The position numbers and the translations under genes were made by a program. From the NCBI RefSeq assembly GCF_000238055.2, contig NZ_KE148312.1, forward strand, positions 10,001 through 74,000: 64,000 bases of DNA, in the 5' to 3' direction. Under the pieces are notes generated by a model, which was given only the letters and a program-made list of their open reading frames with translations, was not told the origin of the DNA and did not search any database. Positions within the stretch are counted from its first letter, which is position 1; each line of letters begins with the position of its first letter. Source of the stretch: Oribacterium parvum ACB1 (GTDB taxonomy: Bacteria; Bacillota; Clostridia; Lachnospirales; Lachnospiraceae). Below are positions 22,711-31,803 of the stretch, piece by piece.

Positions 22711-22747
22711 GGGATTTCAGTTTATTACAGGCTGAATCCCTTTTTTT
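22711..22747 (+). terminator. terminator of the gcv-lpd locus
   Basis: GGGATTTCAG and CTGAATCCC form the stem, followed by seven T. Confidence 0.9.
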
Positions 22748-22843
22748 CTTACAATTATTGGGAAGTATCTTGCAAGGAGAGAGAATATATCGTAAGATGC
22801 AGTGTAACTATGCGATGATAGGACCAAGGATGAGGGAGAGAGA

Positions 22844-23731
22844 ATGCACAAGTTCCTACGGTCTATAGGATTTTCCGCCTTACAAAATGATCGGGAGACG
22901 GAATTTTACTTAGACAGGGCAATCCATGAAAAATATCGTACTGCCTTTGTTGCCGCGGAGTCCGGAAGAGTAGTGGAGCAGTATCAGCTTCCGGTCGCAC
23001 CGTCAATGGGAATCACGGTGGTGGGACATAGGGATCCGGACGGCGTGTTTGTTCGGGACTATTATTTTCCATATATGCATTCTTATGAAGGTGCCCGTAC
23101 GGAGGAAGCTGGGATTGAGCGACATACAGAGAGAGAAACTTATGCCGGTATCATGGAAGATTTCAGCTCCGGTATTACCCTGATTTTTTATCTTTGTAAC
23201 TCCTTGGAGGCAAGACAATTAAAGCGGATGAATGTACCGATTAAGCCCAAGCAGGTATTTTTAACCGGCATGGCTGTCGAAGGAAAAATCATTTTACCAA
23301 TCGAAAAAAGAGTAGAAGACGAAGATGTTTTCCAGCAGAGAAAGAGAGAACAAAAACGCCTGTTTGATGCTGCAAGAGCCGGAGATGAGGACGCAATCGA
23401 GACTTTGACGGAGACCGATATGCATATTATGTCGGAAATTAACCGCAGGATTGAGGAAGAAGACCTCTACAGTCTGGTAGAGAGTAGTTTTATGCCCACC
23501 GGCGTGGAATGTGACCAGTATGCCATTTTGGGAGAAATCATTTCTTTACGCATTAAGAGCAATGTCTATACGCAAGAAAATGTGCTGGATCTTAAGGTAC
23601 AATGCAATGACGCCATTTTCCATGTCTGCATGAATGAGAAAGATCTTCTCGGCGTTCCGGCTATCGGAAGACGCTTTAAGGGAACGGTATGGATGCAGGG
23701 GGAAATGGAATTTTTGGAAGAAAACAAATAG
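22844..23731 (+). CDS. DUF3881 family protein
   Basis: 295 residues, soluble, no signal peptide. It matches the Lachnospiraceae family DUF3881, of unknown function. Features seen: an N-terminal FLRSIGFSAL, a central conserved block around ISLIFYL-type strand TLIFYLCNSLEAR, a charged helical region (about 150-210, rich in Glu and Arg), and a C-terminal beta-rich part ending RFKGTVWMQGEMEFL. The gene end coincides with the first unit of a tandem repeat. No functional claim is made. Confidence 0.8.
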   Translation: MHKFLRSIGFSALQNDRETEFYLDRAIHEKYRTAFVAAESGRVVEQYQLPVAPSMGITVVGHRDPDGVFVRDYYFPYMHSYEGARTEEAGIERHTERETYAGIMEDFSSGITLIFYLCNSLEARQLKRMNVPIKPKQVFLTGMAVEGKIILPIEKRVEDEDVFQQRKREQKRLFDAARAGDEDAIETLTETDMHIMSEINRRIEEEDLYSLVESSFMPTGVECDQYAILGEIISLRIKSNVYTQENVLDLKVQCNDAIFHVCMNEKDLLGVPAIGRRFKGTVWMQGEMEFLEENK

Positions 23732-23847
23732 AGTTGTATAAGAGAATGGGAAGATAATAGACAGAGTTGCCGGAAAAGAATCGGAAGAAAATACATAGAG
23801 CGGCATGAAAGAATGGAAAGACCATAGATAGAGCCATCATGAAAGAA
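23716..23847 (+). repeat. four degenerate ~33-base tandem repeats spanning the DUF3881 stop and the ylmH start
   Basis: Units start with GGAAG-like words at 23716, 23749, 23783 and 23815, each containing a core like AATAGAG or CATAGAG about 12 bases later. The first unit includes the last codons and the TAG stop of the DUF3881 gene; the last includes the ATG of ylmH. The intergenic region therefore appears to be built from copies of the gene end. Confidence 0.75.
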
Positions 23848-24603
23848 AAAGAAGATATCCTTTCACATAGTAAAGATCTACGGCGCATGGCGGAGGAGCG
23901 AGGTTACGCGACAACAAGCGCCTTTCTGTCGGAAGAGGAACGGGCAAAGTTCCTGCAAAGTATCAAGGGGGAGCGAGGCGCCTCCTATTTTCTTTTGCCG
24001 GAAAATGGGGAAAGACAGCTCTTTGTTTTCTACCCGAGGTTTATGACGGAGGAAGAGTGTAAAAGTTCTCTTTTCGGAGAAAATGCGCCCTTTTCTATCC
24101 TGGAAATTCGGGGAAAGCAGGAAAAATTCGCAGAAAAGCTCTCTCATAGAGATATTCTCGGCGCAGTGATGAATCTGGGAATTACCAGAGAGCAGGTTGG
24201 GGATATCCTTTTTCAGGAAAGCATCTCCTACCTTTTTCTATTACGGAAAATGAAGGACTATGTTGCGGAAAATCTTACGACTATCCGACACACTACTGTA
24301 GAAGTAAGGGAAGTTATGGATACGGAAGGGATAGAGAGAAGAGAGGTTGAAGAGCGGATTTTTGTGCCTTCCGAGCGATTGGATGCCGTTGTTTCCGCCG
24401 TTTTCCATCTTTCGAGAGGAAACGCGCAGGAGTACTTCCAAAAGGAACTCGTTTACCGGGACGGGATAACGGTAAAAGGCAGCAGCAGTCTAAAGGGCGG
24501 AGAAAAAATCTCCGTCCGGGGACTGGGAAAGTTTCGTTATATCGGGGTGGAGAAGAACACGAAGAAAGGGCGGATTGTGGCGGTGATTTTGAGGTATATA
24601 TAG
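23839..24603 (+). CDS. ylmH: YlmH/RqcP2-type S4 domain RNA-binding protein
   Basis: 254 residues, typical for YlmH. The N-terminal part binds like the other family members (SEEERAKFLQ, YPRFMTEEE), and the C-terminal third (about 175-250) is an S4 RNA-binding domain with ERLDAVVSAVFHLSRGNAQEYF and GDxGxVxxxG-like ends. In Bacillus YlmH acts as RqcP2 in ribosome-associated quality control. The start lies inside a repeat unit and has only a weak ribosome binding site (GATAGAG), so expression may be low or depend on upstream translation. Confidence 0.85.
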   Translation: MKEKEDILSHSKDLRRMAEERGYATTSAFLSEEERAKFLQSIKGERGASYFLLPENGERQLFVFYPRFMTEEECKSSLFGENAPFSILEIRGKQEKFAEKLSHRDILGAVMNLGITREQVGDILFQESISYLFLLRKMKDYVAENLTTIRHTTVEVREVMDTEGIERREVEERIFVPSERLDAVVSAVFHLSRGNAQEYFQKELVYRDGITVKGSSSLKGGEKISVRGLGKFRYIGVEKNTKKGRIVAVILRYI

Positions 24604-24620
24604 ACTCTGCTTAAAACGAG

Positions 24621-24763
24621 TAGAGCTCCGGCTATCCTCTTTCGTAAAGGCGCTCTCGCTTGGGCTCCGACTCAGCGGTACTAAACTCGCACTTCGCGTC
24701 GCTCGTGTTCGTTAAGTGCCGGAGTCTCCGCACACTTTACTTAAGAGGATAGCCGGAGCTCTA
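24621..24763. repeat. long inverted-repeat element with conserved core, copy A
   Basis: A perfect 21-bp stem (24621-24641 with 24743-24763) and, after a 2x2 internal loop, a 6-bp stem GTAAAG/CTTTAC enclose about 85 bases. Inside are CGCTCTCGCT (24651-24660), TACTAA (24679-24684) and AAGTGCC (24714-24720). These words and their spacing recur in copy B at 31238-31435, although the outer arms are unrelated. It lies between the convergent genes ylmH and hflX. It has no T-run, so it is not a simple terminator. The remaining bases to 24848 show nothing else. Confidence 0.75.
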
Positions 24764-24848
24764 TGTATGTCTGTATTATGCAAAGTGGATGTGATATTCT
24801 GCTTGCAAAACTCTATCAATAACGAAAAATCGCCGCTATTACTTTGGG

Positions 24849-26131
24849 CTATTTCGTCAAGCTATATATTTCGAGCTGTGCCTCCAAGGCAGCCGGAACT
24901 TTGGCGGAAATCAGGATGCCTTCTTCTTCGTAGGAGAGGGAGAGGAGCTTCCCTTCGCTGCGGATTCTGCTTTCATAGGCGGAAGCGGTATAGGGAAGAA
25001 GGATGTCTACCTGCTTTAGACCTGCCGAGAGGACTTGCGAAATCTTTTCGACAAGCTCTTTTATGCCCAGCTTTTCTTTTACGGAAATGTATAGCTTTTC
25101 GCCTCGCAGCTTCGGAAGCTCTTCCAAGGGAAGAACTTTATCGCATTTATTCATCACATAGAGCATGGGAATATGCCCGGCTTCCAGCTTCTTTAGGGTG
25201 TCCAGCGTGGCATCCATGTGTTTCTGATAATTTTCGTCACTGTAATCCACGACCTGTAAAATCAAATCCGCTTCCACGGCTTCTTCCAAGGTGGAGTGAA
25301 AGGCATCGAGGAGCTTGTCCGGAAGTGAACGGATGAAGCCTACCGTATCGGCAAGCAGGAATTCTTCCCCCTTCTCCTGTACAATTCTTCGAATGGTGGT
25401 GTCGAGGGTGGCAAAAAGCATATCTTTTTCCTCTACGCCCTCTGCCTGATTTTCCTTACTGAGGGCAAGGAGTGCATTCATAAGACTGGACTTTCCTGCA
25501 TTGGTATAGCCGACCAGCGCCACCCTTGGAATGGCGGACCTATCCCTTTTTGCCTTTTTACCTTTCGCACTTCCTCCTGCTTTTTTAATTCTCTACGGAG
25601 GATAGCCATTTCCTCCTGAATTTTCCGCTTATCCAGCTCGATCTGCTTTTCTCCCGAACCACGGTTGGAAAGGGAGCCGGAAGCACCACCCTGACGGGAT
25701 AGATTTTCCCGTAAGCCGACAAGGCGGGGAAGCATATATTGGAGTGTGGCGTACTTTACCTGCATCTTCGCTTCCTTGGTTTTCGCTCTTTCCGAGAAGA
25801 TTTGTAAAATAAGCTGTGTGCGGTCTAAAACCTCACAGGGAAGTGCTTTTGTTAGATTGTGAAGCTGAGAGGGGGAAAGCGGATTTTGGAAAATAACGAG
25901 ATTTGCCTCATGGAACAGAATGGCTTCTCGTACCTCTTCCACCTTACCGCTTCCGATAAAGCTTGCGCTGTCTTCTCTCACAAGGCTCTGACTAAGGCTT
26001 GTTACGGGACGAATGCTTAAAGCTTCACAAAGTCCGGAAAGCTCCTCCATATCGAGAGAAAAATCCTTATTGTCCGGAAACTGAACACCGACTAAGACGG
26101 CCTTTCTTTCTTCGATTTTATATTCTTCCAT
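24849..26131 (-). pseudogene. hflX: GTPase HflX, reading frame broken by a one-base deletion
   Basis: HflX is a ribosome-splitting GTPase. Reading from 26131, the N-terminal domain (GSGKVEEV, DRTQLILQIF, KYATLQYMLPRL, SRQGGASGS) is intact to about 25550. The frame then runs out as a nonsense tail. The next frame carries IPRVALVGYTNAGKSS (Walker A) and the rest to the usual C-terminus. Adding one base to a T5 run at 25547-25551 or 25555-25559 (plus strand) restores a full-length protein of about 427 residues. The codons at the site do not form a standard slippery heptamer. It may be a real pseudogene, a recent mutation or a sequence error. No other gene of this type is in the window. Confidence 0.88.
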
Positions 26132-26140
26132 AAAACTCCT

Positions 26141-26878
26141 TTATACTTCTTTGGGATAGCCCCAGCCCTTAGCTCTTTTCACAAAGAAAAAGCTTACGAG
26201 GAAGGGGAAGGCCAAAAGGAAAAGATAATGCATAAGAATTCTTAGGGCGGTATCTGCAAAAAATTCCTCCGGCATAATGTCAATCATGCGGCTCAGGCTA
26301 GGATCAAACTCCCAGTTTCCCTGTGAGAAGAAAATATGATGAAACTCTGTAAACGCGGTATCAAAATGCATTACGGAATAGAGGGAAAGAAGCAGCAGGA
26401 GAAAAAGCAGTCCTATAGAAGTAAAGAGAAAGCCCTTTCCCAGAATATAGAAGGCTCTTCCGTGCTCCAAAATCAGAAGGAAAAAGAGAATGGCGAGGCA
26501 GGAAAGAATAAACATGGTGCGTAGTGTAAGACTTGTCGTAAACAGCACCCGAACATCCGCCATGTGGGAAGCCTCATCCTCCTGATAGAACTCGGTACTT
26601 TCTCCATTTACCGAAACGGGAATCAAGAGATTCTCCCGCTCCCCCCGAAGATAACGCAGAGTTTCCTGCATCACATTTTCCAAATCGGAAAGAGGAATTT
26701 CCTCCCCCCTATATTCCTTAAGACTTTCTTCTACTTTGAATTTTTTAAATTCTTTTCTATAATAAGAGGAGTTGTTATAACAAGCTAAGTCAAAAGCACT
26801 GACAAAAAGAATAAAGTAAAGCATCAGCGTGAAAAGCACAGCCAAAATAGGATAGCTAAAGCGCAGATATTTTTTCAT
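26141..26878 (-). CDS. DUF1461 (TIGR01906) integral membrane protein
   Basis: 245 residues with four or five hydrophobic helices (about 8-27, 119-138, 150-170 and 210-232) and the family signature FHHIFFSQGNWEFDP followed by IDIMPEEFF. Function unknown. The longer frame upstream (from 26965) is rejected, because GGAAAGG lies five bases before the ATG at 26878 and the protein then begins MKKYLRF with a membrane helix. Sits 9 bases downstream of hflX on the same strand. Confidence 0.82.
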   Translation of the reverse strand: MKKYLRFSYPILAVLFTLMLYFILFVSAFDLACYNNSSYYRKEFKKFKVEESLKEYRGEEIPLSDLENVMQETLRYLRGERENLLIPVSVNGESTEFYQEDEASHMADVRVLFTTSLTLRTMFILSCLAILFFLLILEHGRAFYILGKGFLFTSIGLLFLLLLLSLYSVMHFDTAFTEFHHIFFSQGNWEFDPSLSRMIDIMPEEFFADTALRILMHYLFLLAFPFLVSFFFVKRAKGWGYPKEV

Positions 26879-27098
26879 AAAAACCTTTCCGAAAACTTTT
26901 TTTGCATCATAAATACTTCGATATTGTAGCATAAATAGGGCGGAAAGAATATGCTGCTCTACCATCCGATTTTATCCATTTCCCATGCGGTAGAGGGAAT
27001 GAAAAATAAGAAAGCGGGAAAAAAGCCGGATGCTTAGGGGATAAAACTGAAATAATGGAAAAAGAAAGTGTAAATAGATAAAAGAAAAGGGAGAATTA

Positions 27099-28976
27099 AT
27101 GATTAAAATGCGTTTGATTCGGCTCTTAGAGGGGGCCGGAAAGTATATCGTACAGCAGATAGTATGGCAATGGATTTCGCTCCTTGCCGAGGTCGTGATT
27201 GTGTACAATATTGCCCATCTCTTAGAGAATGCTTGGCGCGAGAATCTCAGTACGGAGGGAATAGCCCTGACTATGGGGATTGTTCTGCTCGGACTGGGCT
27301 TTCGCTTTCTCTGCGACCGCCTGTATACAAAGGCGAGCTTTCATGCCAGTGCGGATGTAAAGAGAATTCTTCGGAATAAGATTTATGAGAAAATGCTCTC
27401 TCTCGGGCCGTCTTATCGAGAAAGCGTAAACAGCGCGGAAATCGTGCAAATGGCAGGAGAAGGCGTGGAACAGCTGGAAACCTATTTCGGAAGGTACTTA
27501 AGTCAGTTCTTCTACTCCCTTTTGGCTCCGATTACCCTCTTCTTTATCCTCTCGCGTATCAGCGTTCAAACGGCACTGCTCCTCCTACTTGCTGTGCCTC
27601 TTATTCCTATTGTCATTATGCTTGTTATGATTGTAGCCAAAAAATTGCTCAGCAACTATTTTGCAATCTATTATGGACTGGGCGACAGCTTTTTGGAAAA
27701 GCTGCAGGGCATGACCACCTTAAAGATTTATCAGGCGGATCAGGCTGCAGCGGAGGACATGGACAGGGAAGCGGAGCTTTTCCGGAAAATCACGATGAAG
27801 GTGCTTTCCATGCAGTTAAACAGTACTTCGGTGATGGATATTATCGCTTACGGCGGGGCGGCAGTCGGAATCATCTCGGCACTTGGCCAATTTTCCAAAG
27901 GGGCAATTTCCCTTTCCGGTGTTTTAATGATTATCCTCCTTGCGGCGGAATTCTTTCTCCCCATGCGACTGCTCGGAAGCTTCTTTCATATCGGCATGAA
28001 CGGCATGAAGGCAAGTGACCGAATATTTGCTTTTCTGGATCTTCCGGAAGCGGAAGACGGGAAAGCTGTACTGGAAGAAAAAGAAATACGGATTTCTATG
28101 GAGAAACTTTGCTTTTCCTATGAGGAGAGTCGGGAAATCCTTCGTGATGTCGAACTGGAGATTCCCGCGCGCTCCTTTGTGTCCCTCGTGGGTCTTTCCG
28201 GATCTGGAAAATCCACGATAGCCGGGATTCTTATGGGGAAAAATAAGGGCTATAAAGGCTCCGTAAAGTTAAACGGAAGAGAGCTTACGGAATTTTCGTC
28301 TCGGTCTATCCTCGATAAAATGACGATGATCGGGCATGACAGTTGGATCTTTAAGGGGACTGTGCGGGAGAATCTTCTTCTCGGAAAGCCCTCCGCGACA
28401 GAGGAGGAAATGAAGGAGGCCTTAAGGAAGGTAAATCTTCTCTCTTTCGTGGAAGCACAGGGTGGACTGGAAATGCCACTCCTCTCGAACGGCAGCAATA
28501 TTTCCGGAGGGCAGAAGCAGAGACTTTCTCTTGCAAGAGCACTCCTCCACGATTCTCCGGTCTATATCTTTGATGAAGCGACCTCGAATATCGATGCGGA
28601 AAGTGAAGAAATGATTATGGAGGTCATTCATGAGCTCGCAAAGAGCAGAACGATACTCCTGATTTCCCATAGACTCGCCAATGTTGTAGGGAGTGATTGT
28701 ATTTTTATGTTGGAAAACGGTAGAGTGGCGGAAGCCGGAAAGCATGAGGAGCTCCTTAAAAAGGGAGGCAGCTACAGCCGTTTGTTTAAGGAACAAAAGG
28801 AGCTGGAATGCTATTCGGATAAAAACAAAGAGAGTTCTGCAGGAAGACATAAAGAAAGTTTTGTAGAAACACAAAGAGATACTGGTATGGAAGAACCGGG
28901 GCATATGGAAGACTTGCAGGATAAAACAGGAGAAAGGGAAGATACGGTAGAGGAAGGAGGGGAAAAGCATGAATAA
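27099..28976 (+). CDS. ABC exporter, ATPase-permease subunit 1 (CydD-like)
   Basis: 625 residues: six transmembrane helices (to about residue 310), then an ATPase domain with Walker A GLSGSGKST, signature ISGGQKQRL and Walker B IFDEATSNID. It ends in an unusual acidic, repetitive tail (about 570-625, rich in Glu, Lys and Ser). It overlaps the next gene by 8 bases; together they form a heterodimer like CydDC, which exports cysteine and glutathione in E. coli. No cytochrome bd genes are nearby, so substrate is uncertain. Confidence 0.85.
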   Translation: MIKMRLIRLLEGAGKYIVQQIVWQWISLLAEVVIVYNIAHLLENAWRENLSTEGIALTMGIVLLGLGFRFLCDRLYTKASFHASADVKRILRNKIYEKMLSLGPSYRESVNSAEIVQMAGEGVEQLETYFGRYLSQFFYSLLAPITLFFILSRISVQTALLLLLAVPLIPIVIMLVMIVAKKLLSNYFAIYYGLGDSFLEKLQGMTTLKIYQADQAAAEDMDREAELFRKITMKVLSMQLNSTSVMDIIAYGGAAVGIISALGQFSKGAISLSGVLMIILLAAEFFLPMRLLGSFFHIGMNGMKASDRIFAFLDLPEAEDGKAVLEEKEIRISMEKLCFSYEESREILRDVELEIPARSFVSLVGLSGSGKSTIAGILMGKNKGYKGSVKLNGRELTEFSSRSILDKMTMIGHDSWIFKGTVRENLLLGKPSATEEEMKEALRKVNLLSFVEAQGGLEMPLLSNGSNISGGQKQRLSLARALLHDSPVYIFDEATSNIDAESEEMIMEVIHELAKSRTILLISHRLANVVGSDCIFMLENGRVAEAGKHEELLKKGGSYSRLFKEQKELECYSDKNKESSAGRHKESFVETQRDTGMEEPGHMEDLQDKTGEREDTVEEGGEKHE

Positions 28977-30690
28977 AAGAAGGTCGGACTTGGCGATTAT
29001 GCGGAAACTTATCGTTCTTATAAAGCCTCTTACGGGAGTGATGCTGACCGGCATTATCTTAGGCGTTTTAGGATTTTTATGTGCAATCTTCCTTACCATT
29101 CTCGGGGGATACGGAATCCTAAAGGGGATTTTGGAGCTTCCTGCCCTGCATGGCCTTTCCGGGGCTAGCTTTTCTATGCCGGGGGGCTTCTTCTCTTTTG
29201 CTACAGGCTCATGGCAGAAGCTCTTTACCGTGATTCTCCTCTTTGCCGCAGCGCGTGGAATCCTGCACTACGGTGAACAGTATTGCAACCACTACATTGC
29301 CTTTCGAATCTTAGCGATTATCCGTCACAAGGTATTTGCCATATTAAGAAAACTCTGCCCGGCAAAGCTGGAGGGAAAGGAAAAGGGGAATCTCATCTCC
29401 GTGATTACTTCGGACATCGAACTTTTAGAGGTCTTTTTTGCGCATACCGTTTCCCCGATTGCCATTGCCTTTTTGACTTCGCTGATTATGCTGATTTTTA
29501 TCGGAAAGCAACATATCCTGGCAGGGGGGATTGCTTTTTTTGCCTACCTTACTGTCGGCGTGCTACTTCCCATTTGGAACGGAAAGCGCAGTGCAGAAGC
29601 CGGCATGGCACTGAGAAGCGAGATGGGAGAGTTAAATAACTTTGTTTTGGACAGTCTCTACGGTCTGGATGAAATCCAGCAATACCATGTGGGAGAAAAG
29701 CAGGCTATGGAAATGGACGAAAGGTCGAAAAGACTCTCCGCTTTCCAGAGAAACTTAAGCTCCTTTGAGGGTTCACAGCGTGCGGTGACGAATCTTGCAA
29801 TTCAGCTGTTTTCCTGGGGAATGTTTTTTACCATGCTTTTCCTCTATCAGAGCCATGCCGCAAGCTTTTCCGCTCTGCTCCTTTCCACCCTTGCCATGAT
29901 GAGCTCCTTTGGACCGGTTGTAGCACTTTCTTCTCTTTCCAATACCTTAAACCAGACCTTGGCCTCCGGAGAGAGGGTACTTTCCCTTTTAGAGGAGGAG
30001 CCGGCGGTAGAAGAGATATCGAACGGAGAAAATATTGTATTTAACGGTGCAAACGTCGAAAAACTTACATTTTCTTATCAGGATGAAATCATTCTGAATC
30101 AGGTTTCGATGGACATTCCGAAGGGAAAGGTTCTCGGGATTCACGGTGTCAGCGGCTCCGGAAAATCCACTCTTTTAAAGCTGCTTATGCGTTTCTGGGA
30201 TACGAAACAGGGAGAGATTTTATTTTCCGGAAAAAATGTGAAGGAAATCAATACGGACTGCCTTCGCAAAATGACGAGCTATGTGACACAGGATACCATT
30301 CTCTTCCAGGACAGCATCGGGAAAAATATTGCGGTCGCAAAGCTCTCCGCTACGCAGGAAGAGATTGAAAATGCAGCGAAGAAAGCAAGCATTCATGACT
30401 TTATCATGAGCCTCCCTAAAGGATATGAAACGAAGGTGGGCGAGCTTGGAGATTCTCTTTCTGATGGAGAAAAGCAACGAATCGGTCTCGCAAGAGTCTT
30501 CCTCCACGATGCGGAGCTTCTGCTTCTCGACGAGCCTAGCAGTAATCTCGATGTCTTAAACGAGGGAATTATTTTGCAGTCCTTAGAGAGGGAAAAAGAA
30601 GGAAAGACCGTAGTGCTGGTTTCTCACAGACAATCCACCATGTCCCTTGCCGACCGGATTTATGAGATGGAGAAGGGGCGAGTTTCTTAA
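28969..30690 (+). CDS. ABC exporter, ATPase-permease subunit 2 (CydC-like)
   Basis: 573 residues, same architecture as its partner: transmembrane domain to about residue 320, Walker A GVSGSGKST, Walker B LLLLDEPSSNLD. The signature motif is LSDGEKQRI instead of LSGGQ, so one of the two ATP sites in the heterodimer is degenerate, as is common in asymmetric exporters. Starts inside the end of the upstream gene. ybaK follows 15 bases later and may be cotranscribed. Confidence 0.85.
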   Translation: MNKRRSDLAIMRKLIVLIKPLTGVMLTGIILGVLGFLCAIFLTILGGYGILKGILELPALHGLSGASFSMPGGFFSFATGSWQKLFTVILLFAAARGILHYGEQYCNHYIAFRILAIIRHKVFAILRKLCPAKLEGKEKGNLISVITSDIELLEVFFAHTVSPIAIAFLTSLIMLIFIGKQHILAGGIAFFAYLTVGVLLPIWNGKRSAEAGMALRSEMGELNNFVLDSLYGLDEIQQYHVGEKQAMEMDERSKRLSAFQRNLSSFEGSQRAVTNLAIQLFSWGMFFTMLFLYQSHAASFSALLLSTLAMMSSFGPVVALSSLSNTLNQTLASGERVLSLLEEEPAVEEISNGENIVFNGANVEKLTFSYQDEIILNQVSMDIPKGKVLGIHGVSGSGKSTLLKLLMRFWDTKQGEILFSGKNVKEINTDCLRKMTSYVTQDTILFQDSIGKNIAVAKLSATQEEIENAAKKASIHDFIMSLPKGYETKVGELGDSLSDGEKQRIGLARVFLHDAELLLLDEPSSNLDVLNEGIILQSLEREKEGKTVVLVSHRQSTMSLADRIYEMEKGRVS

Positions 30691-30705
30691 AGTTAGGAGA
30701 ATAGT

Positions 30706-31188
30706 ATGGGAAAAGAAACAAAAACCAATGCGTGCAGGATTCTCGACAAGGCGAAGATTTCCTATGAGGAAAGAGAGTACCCCGTCGATGAAAATGACCT
30801 CTCCGGCGTGCATGTTGCGGAACTGCTCGGTGTTCCGCCGGAGAGTATGTATAAGACCTTGGTTCTAAAGGGCGATAAGACGGGCTACCTTGTGATTTTA
30901 ATTCCGGTAGCCGAGGAGCTTGACCTGAAAAAATGCGCGAAGCTTTCCGGAAATAAAAAGGTGGAAATGCTCCCTATGAAGGATTTACTAGGGATTACCG
31001 GTTATATCCGGGGAGGCTGCAGTCCGGTCGGAATGAAAAAGCTTTTCCCGACCTTTGTACAGGAAGAAGCAAGGGAGCGGGAGAGCTTCATTATCTCCGC
31101 CGGAAGAAGAGGAGCACAGCTTGTCCTCTCTCCGAAAGAATTAGTCAGTTTCCTACAGGGCGAGTTTGCGGATTGTATTCAGAAGTAG
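30706..31188 (+). CDS. ybaK: YbaK-type aminoacyl-tRNA deacylase (Cys-tRNA(Pro))
   Basis: 160 residues of the YbaK/EbsC fold, which hydrolyses Cys wrongly attached to tRNA-Pro. Matches include TNACRILDKAKISYEEREYP, the catalytic lysine region YKTLVLKGDK and the loop GGCSPVGMKK near the C-terminus. ATG with an upstream AGTTAGGAG. The convergent gap that follows holds inverted-repeat element copy B. Confidence 0.92.
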   Translation: MGKETKTNACRILDKAKISYEEREYPVDENDLSGVHVAELLGVPPESMYKTLVLKGDKTGYLVILIPVAEELDLKKCAKLSGNKKVEMLPMKDLLGITGYIRGGCSPVGMKKLFPTFVQEEARERESFIISAGRRGAQLVLSPKELVSFLQGEFADCIQK

Positions 31189-31237
31189 AAAGGCTCCGGA
31201 AGCGTTTCGATTCGGAGAAGATAAGAGATAGATACAC

Positions 31238-31435
31238 AAAAAATAGGCTTGAAAACAAAGCTTTTACACTGTGCAGGTCCGTTGCAGGGCACGCTCTCGC
31301 TAACCTCGCCCAGTAGGGGATACTAAGCGAAAAACAGCATTACATTTGTTTTTCGCAAGTACCCACGGGCTCAGATTACCCTGCAACGGACCTGCACAGC
31401 AAATTACTACAGCTTTGTTTTCAAGCCTATTTTTT
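31238..31435. repeat. long inverted-repeat element with conserved core, copy B
   Basis: An outer perfect 25-bp stem (31238-31262 with 31411-31435) starts with A6 and ends with T6, so it can act as a terminator in both directions. After an internal loop comes a perfect 19-bp stem (31271-31289 with 31379-31397). The core has CGCTCTCGCT (31292-31301), TACTAA (31321-31326) and AAGTACCC (31357-31364), around a hairpin GCGAAAAACA/TGTTTTTCGC. Spacings match copy A within one base. It sits between the convergent ybaK and glutaredoxin-like genes. Confidence 0.78.
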
Positions 31436-31439
31436 CTCT

Positions 31440-31721
31440 TTATGCCTTTAATGCTGCTTCCAGCACTCTCCTTACATTTTCCTTTGCTTCGGCGTACTTT
31501 TCTCCGACATGTGCTTCGTAAATTTTTTCTTCTTTTACGAACATCGCCGGAGTTGCCCAGTAATCGTACTGATCGGCAATCTCGGGGTGCAGTCCTTCAT
31601 CGATTTCCTCAAATTCCACTTTGCCGTATTCCGGGTTCTCCGAAATGAGTTCTTCTCTTGCCTTTCTTGCCTGTGCGCAGTAGGGGCAACCGTTTACATA
31701 AAAAAATCTTACTTGAGCCAT
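31440..31721 (-). CDS. glutaredoxin-like protein with CPYC motif
   Basis: 93 residues in a thioredoxin fold: MAQVRFFYVNGCPYCAQ with redox Cys 12 and 15, a conserved cis-proline in WATPAMF, and a C-terminal helix. Likely a disulfide reductase; the partner is unknown. The frame opens upstream at 31742, but GGAGGT lies within that extension, 4-5 bases before the ATG at 31721, so that start is used. Its stop lies five bases from inverted-repeat element copy B. Confidence 0.8.
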   Translation of the reverse strand: MAQVRFFYVNGCPYCAQARKAREELISENPEYGKVEFEEIDEGLHPEIADQYDYWATPAMFVKEEKIYEAHVGEKYAEAKENVRRVLEAALKA

Positions 31722-31803
31722 ATTTACCTCCATATTCTTCAAAAACAGGACTTTATCCGGTAAAAGCCGAATATCTCATTTAAAGATAAAGCCTTTTTCT
31801 TTA

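Noticed and set aside
24716-25336. 206-codon plus-strand frame across inverted-repeat element A and hflX
   Set aside because: It is the complement of the HflX GTPase domain joined to a hairpin; composition is Arg/Cys-rich and typical of a shadow frame.
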